A DNA stretch of 11,630 bases. It comes from Monoraphidium neglectum (lineage: Eukaryota > Chlorophyta > Chlorophyceae > Sphaeropleales > Selenastraceae). The notes below the pieces were generated by a model that was not told where the DNA came from, did not search any database, and saw only the letters and a program-made list of their open reading frames with translations. The position numbers and the translations under genes are program-made. The stretch covers positions 10,763 to 22,392 of the forward strand of contig NW_014012923.1 of the NCBI RefSeq assembly GCF_000611645.1, read 5' to 3'. Positions 8,237 through 11,630 of the stretch are shown here, in pieces; the first letter of the stretch is position 1, and each line of letters starts with the position of its first letter.

Positions 8237-8804
8237 CACGCCATTTTTGCGGGTTCGCGCGTATTGCAAGTTGGCGGCACCCAGCAGGTGTTGTGGCCCT
8301 CCTTAGTATCCTGACCCTTGTGATGCGGGGGTGACGGCCGGCGTGTTGAGCGGTCAGTGTCGGCGACCTCAGCTGTTGAGAATTCCGTGGCAAGCCAGCC
8401 TTCATGCGACCAGCGACCAGCAGCACAGCCAGACTACTAAATTTTTGGTAAACAGGGGAGCCTAGTCTGTGCCATGTCGCCTCCCCACTGGCATGTCAGG
8501 CACCCCTGGGCAGCGCGGCGGGAACAACCAGGGCCCGCCCGCACCTGCAGAAAGGTCTTAATTTTAAAGAAGTACTATGTGAGCATCACGGCTTAGATGC
8601 TAGTGGTTCCAATAGATGCTGGACTCTGGTGACTGTATGACAGTCATGTTTGCCACGACGGGTTACACCAGTGCTCGCCGCAGTGCATGTTGTTAGGATT
8701 ATTTTGCCTCTATACCGCCTGTTGTACAACCACGGCATACGTTGAAATATATCAGATCAAACACAGCCCGCGGGCCCTTTCCCGTACATCCGCTTTGTCA
8801 TGGA
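8237..8804. other. Intergenic region before the receptor-kinase gene
   Basis: This 568-base stretch holds no supported gene. It must contain the chlorophyllase 3' UTR and the kinase promoter. Visible details: an AT-rich patch near 8566-8580, a 17-base inverted repeat TGACTGT-ATG-ACAGTCA at 8630-8646, and an ATATAT patch near 8746-8751, only about 55 bases before the start codon. None is a convincing core promoter. An ATG at 8800, out of frame with the main start at 8805, opens a five-codon ORF ending at 8817. Confidence 0.5.
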
Positions 8805-11450
8805 ATGTGCTGCTTGAAAGTCGTGTTTCTGGCCCTGTTACTAACGTGTAGCGCCGGAGCCATCCCCGTGGAGGACGGGGAACAGCTGCGCGAGGCAGTG
8901 GCAAGCCTCGCCACCCCCGGGCCCAACGTGGTCTGGGATCTCAGTGGCAGCCTCTCTATAGCCGAGGCGGGCCCCGCGCCCACACGCGTCGCGCGCAATG
9001 TGACGCTGCGCGGCGCGGGCCCGCCAAATGCTACCGAGATTAGCCTGTACGGATGGGTGTCGATGTGGCAGTTGGCACCGGGGGTGGTGGTCACGCTGGA
9101 GAACCTGACGCTGTCTAACTTGGCGCTGCGGCCGCCCGACGCGCCCACGCCGCCGCCGTCCAACTTGTCGGTGTTCACGTTCCCGCTCTGGTTTTTCGAA
9201 ACGAACCGGTGAGCGGCGGCGCCCGGGACACTTGGCTCCTGGCATGCCTGTTGAGCTACAGTGAGGGAGCTGAGTGGGGCGGCGGCCCTGGCGCATGCGG
9301 AGAGCTGCCCAGGCAACGGCACAGATGACGTTGCCCTGTCATGGAGCCAGCATGGGGGTGCGCAGTGCGGTCTGTGTCAGGAAGCAGCCGGGGGCGTCGC
9401 CGCTGCGGCGGCCCCTCGCCTGGCAGTGTAGCAGTGGCGCGGCCCCATCTGGATTGACATCAGCGGGCACGGCCAGCCGTGATGGCAGCTGCAGAAGCAG
9501 GAGCAGCAGGAGCACAGCTGGCCGGTGCCAGGCAGCGATGGCACAAGTGGCCCACGGCAACAGCCATCTGAAGCGACAGCCTGCAGCACCGGCCAATCGT
9601 GTGCGTTCCGGCAGCAGATACAGCAGCGGCGGCAGCACGCGGCCTCTCAACCTCACTCCCATCCCACTCCACACCGTTCACACCCCGCAGGTCCGTATCT
9701 CAGCTCGTCGTGCGCGGCTGCAACCTCATCATACCTTATGATGAGTTTATCTGCCTGCAGCACGTGTTTTTTGAAGCGTCGGTTGACAGCCCGTCGTACG
9801 TGGTCGACATGTTCTATTACTTTGAGCTGCTGCTGAGAGACTTCACCAACAATGCTCAGGTGCGCACAAACGCTCTGCGTGCGCGTGTGTGCATGCGTGC
9901 GCGCGCGTGTGTGTGTATGTGTGCATGCATGCATGCATGCGCACATGCATGCATGTGCTGGTTTGTGGGGATGCAAGTGGCTGATGCATGCAACGCTATG
10001 CCCTGATGAGAGGGGTTGGCCTGCAGGCCGTGCAGCAGGCATCGCTGAGTGCCGACCCCTGGGTTGCAACGGGTTGATACGAATGATGGCGCCGCACGGT
10101 CGACTGGAGTCCAGCGCCGCGTCATGTCGTCGCACGGACACTGCCGGGCAGGCGGCAGCCGCGCCCCCCAACTGGTGCCCCCCCAACTTCCGCGTCCGCG
10201 GCAGGCGGTGCTCCGGCCGCCGGGGTCTGTCAGCATTACGACGGGCCGCGGCCTGGGCGTGTCTCTGACTGATGTCAATCTGGAGTACCACCCCAACAAG
10301 TTCCCGCTGATCTCCAATCGCTCGCGTATCACATCCAGTGAGCGAGGCTGGGGCGGGGTCCGGGCCTCAAGAGCTTTGCCTGCCCGCCGGCGGGCGCCGA
10401 CGACCGCTGGTTGCGCTCTGCCTGGCGGTGTCCGCAGAACTTCTGCAGCCGGCGCCGAGCCGCGCCCTGTGCGCGGCCCGCGCAGCTGTCGCGCGCAGCG
10501 TAGCAACCCGCTCCCTTGCTGTCTGTTGCGGGGCTGACTTGCTGCCCGGGCACTCACCGCCCCAACCCGGCCTCCTCTCGTTTCCTTGCCTCCGCCCAGG
10601 CAACCCCTGGGTGTCCGTCGGCGGCAGCAGCGCCCCGCAAGGCGGCGGCGGCGGCGGCACCCCGCTGCCGGCCTGGGCGGTCGCGCTCACCGTGCTCGCC
10701 GCCGCCCTGCTGCTGGTCGCGGTGGCGGGCGGCGCCTGGGTCGTCGCCCGCCGCGTGCTGCCGCCGCGCCGCGGCGCCGCGGGGCCCGCCGCGCCCAAGG
10801 CCGGAGCGGGCGGTGGCGCGGGGAGCAAGGGCGCGGGCAGCATCGGGCGGAGGGGCCGGTGCCCGGCGGACAGTGATGGCGCGCTGGAGTCTGCGATGGA
10901 GGACGGCCTGCTGGGCCCTGCGGACGCGCCGCGGCCGCCGGCGGCGGCGCTGGCGCGCGTCCGGCGATCAACGGTGAGGCCGCCGCGCCGCGCCGCGCCG
11001 CGCCGCGCCGCGCCGCGCGGGGCGGTCTTCTCCGGAGAGCACCTGCCTGCAGCTTCCGGTCATCGGCCCGCCACGAGACAAGTGCTGACGCCCCTCCGGC
11101 GCGGCGCGCGCAGCAGCCCGCCCCCGCCCAATGGCCGTCCCTTGCTCTCCCCCTCCCTCCCTCCCTCCCGCCCCCGCAGGACGCGCGCAGCAGGGGCAGC
11201 AGCCAAACGCCTGGATCCGTCAGCATAACCAGCTCCGAATCCAACCCCCTGGCCAGCGGCTCCGCGGGCTCCGGCCCTGCTGCGGCAGCAGCAGCAGCAG
11301 CAGCAGCAGCAGCTGCCGCCGCCGGCAGGGGCGGGGGCGGGGGCCGGCAGGTGCAGCTGCGGGAGCTGCACGCGGCTGTGGCGGAGCTGAACCGTGAGAT
11401 TGACGACAAGAGCCTCACAATACACGAGGTCCTGGGACAGGGGGCGTACG
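8805..11450 (+). CDS. Receptor-like protein kinase with beta-helix-like ectodomain (3' end outside the window)
   Basis: A cell-surface receptor kinase, cut off at the start of its kinase domain. Exons: 8805-9208, 9691-9859, 10205-10337, 10600-10973 and 11180-11450; junction phases 2, 0, 1, 0, 1, all matching; 450 complete codons. Residues 1-19 are a signal peptide ending AGA. The ectodomain (20-260) has short beta-strand motifs such as NVTLRGAG, VVVTLENLTLSNL, SQLVVRGCNLI and GVSLTDVNLEY, resembling pectin-lyase-like right-handed beta-helices, and five N-glycosylation sequons (Asn 65, 75, 100, 120, 229). A Gly-rich linker leads to one transmembrane helix (261-285) with Arg-rich cytoplasmic flank. 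A low-complexity juxtamembrane segment contains about 15 Ala, then a helical stretch (417-437). LTIHEVLGQGAYG (439-451) is a kinase strand 1 plus GxGxxG nucleotide loop; the next intron starts inside its last Gly codon. Kinase class (probably TKL) and ligand are unknown. The ectodomain part between exons 2 and 3 is the least certain. Confidence 0.8.
9876..9958. repeat. Alternating purine-pyrimidine (TG/CG/ATGC) microsatellite
   Basis: An 83-base run of mixed TG, CG and TGCA units, including tandem GCAT from about 9923 to 9940, in the second intron of the receptor-kinase gene, close to the donor at 9860. Alternating purine-pyrimidine runs can adopt Z-DNA; effect here unknown. Confidence 0.85.
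10981..11015. repeat. (CGCCG)7 pentamer microsatellite
   Basis: Seven perfect CGCCG units lie just after the GTGAGG donor at 10974, inside the fourth intron (10974-11179) of the receptor-kinase gene. The same intron ends with a CTCC-rich pyrimidine tract before its CAG acceptor. Confidence 0.85.
11285..11311 (+). repeat. (GCA)9 tract encoding Ala in the receptor kinase
   Basis: Nine perfect GCA codons form the core of an Ala run of about 15 residues in the juxtamembrane segment. The same trinucleotide family is read as Gln in the GATA-factor gene. Confidence 0.85.
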
Positions 11451-11630
11451 GTGAGGCCGCTGCCACGCGATCTGGGGCGATCTGGGGCGAGATGTTCAGC
11501 GGTGGTTCGGCAGCACAGTGGGGAAAGGAGGGAGGGGGCGAATCGGGCTGTGCCTCGTCGGAGACGCGACCTCGCTGCGACGACATGCTTTCGATCCCTA
11601 GTCGCCCCGCCCCTCCGCCCGCTTGTCACC
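11451..11630 (+). other. Partial fifth intron of the receptor-kinase gene
   Basis: GTGAGG at 11451 is a good donor, placed within the last Gly codon of the kinase GxGxxG loop. No acceptor followed by recognisable kinase sequence was found before the right edge. A 10-base direct duplication (GATCTGGGGC, about 11469-11488) is the only structure noted. The window ends in a pyrimidine-rich stretch that may approach the acceptor. Confidence 0.6.

Noticed and set aside
8630..8646. A 17-base inverted repeat TGACTGT-ATG-ACAGTCA
   Set aside because: Too short to distinguish from chance; no run of T follows it and it matches no RNA gene or operator I recognise.
8742..8804. TTG at 8742 as the start of the receptor-kinase ORF
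   Set aside because: A TTG start is unlikely for a nuclear eukaryotic gene; the ATG at 8805 directly begins a good signal peptide.
11136..11170. CTCC-repeat tract as an independent element
   Set aside because: It lies just before the CAG acceptor at 11179 and is adequately explained as the polypyrimidine tract of that intron.
10338..11228. A 296-codon plus-strand ORF across the transmembrane region
   Set aside because: It reads through a GTGAGC donor, exon 4 and another intron; only 10600-10973 agrees with the spliced phases.

Overview
The window looks like nuclear DNA of a green alga (Chlorophyta). It is GC-rich, its genes are broken by many short GT-AG introns (about 120 to 480 nt) with GTGAGC-like donors, it has long CAG/CTG trinucleotide tracts inside coding exons, and it carries a chlorophyllase-type gene. 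No bacterial operon, phage, insertion sequence, CRISPR array, rRNA or tRNA was recognised. Long uninterrupted frames are common here because of base composition, so genes were called from protein-family motifs plus splice sites whose phases agree across each junction. The genus cannot be named from the sequence.

Four genes are supported. (1) Minus strand, from 3192 down past the left edge: a GATA-type zinc-finger transcription regulator with three evenly spaced fingers, Gln tracts, an acidic stretch and a basic nuclear-localisation-like patch (three visible exons; the end is outside the window). (2) Plus strand, 4699-5719: a complete three-exon gene for a 181-residue peptidyl-tRNA hydrolase 2 with an N-terminal membrane anchor. 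(3) Plus strand, 6487-8236: a complete four-exon gene for a 397-residue chlorophyllase-like alpha/beta hydrolase with an organelle-targeting-like N-terminus; its last intron appears to be GC-AG. (4) Plus strand, 8805 to beyond the right edge: a receptor-like protein kinase with signal peptide, beta-helix-like glycosylated ectodomain, one transmembrane helix and the start of a kinase domain, which is cut at the glycine-rich loop by an intron that runs off the window.

The 1.5 kb between genes 1 and 2, which are divergently transcribed, holds no supported gene. It does contain a decayed copy of PTH2 exon 2 and a pair of short degenerate direct repeats. The 767-base gap before the chlorophyllase gene has a good TATA box and short upstream ORFs. 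The 568-base gap before the kinase gene shows only small repeats.

The four genes do not form an obvious pathway: transcription control, translation quality control, chlorophyll turnover and surface signalling. The most notable items are the beta-helix/TM/kinase architecture, the triple GATA array of mixed loop class, the PTH2 exon fossil next to its parent gene, and the GC-AG intron in the chlorophyllase gene.
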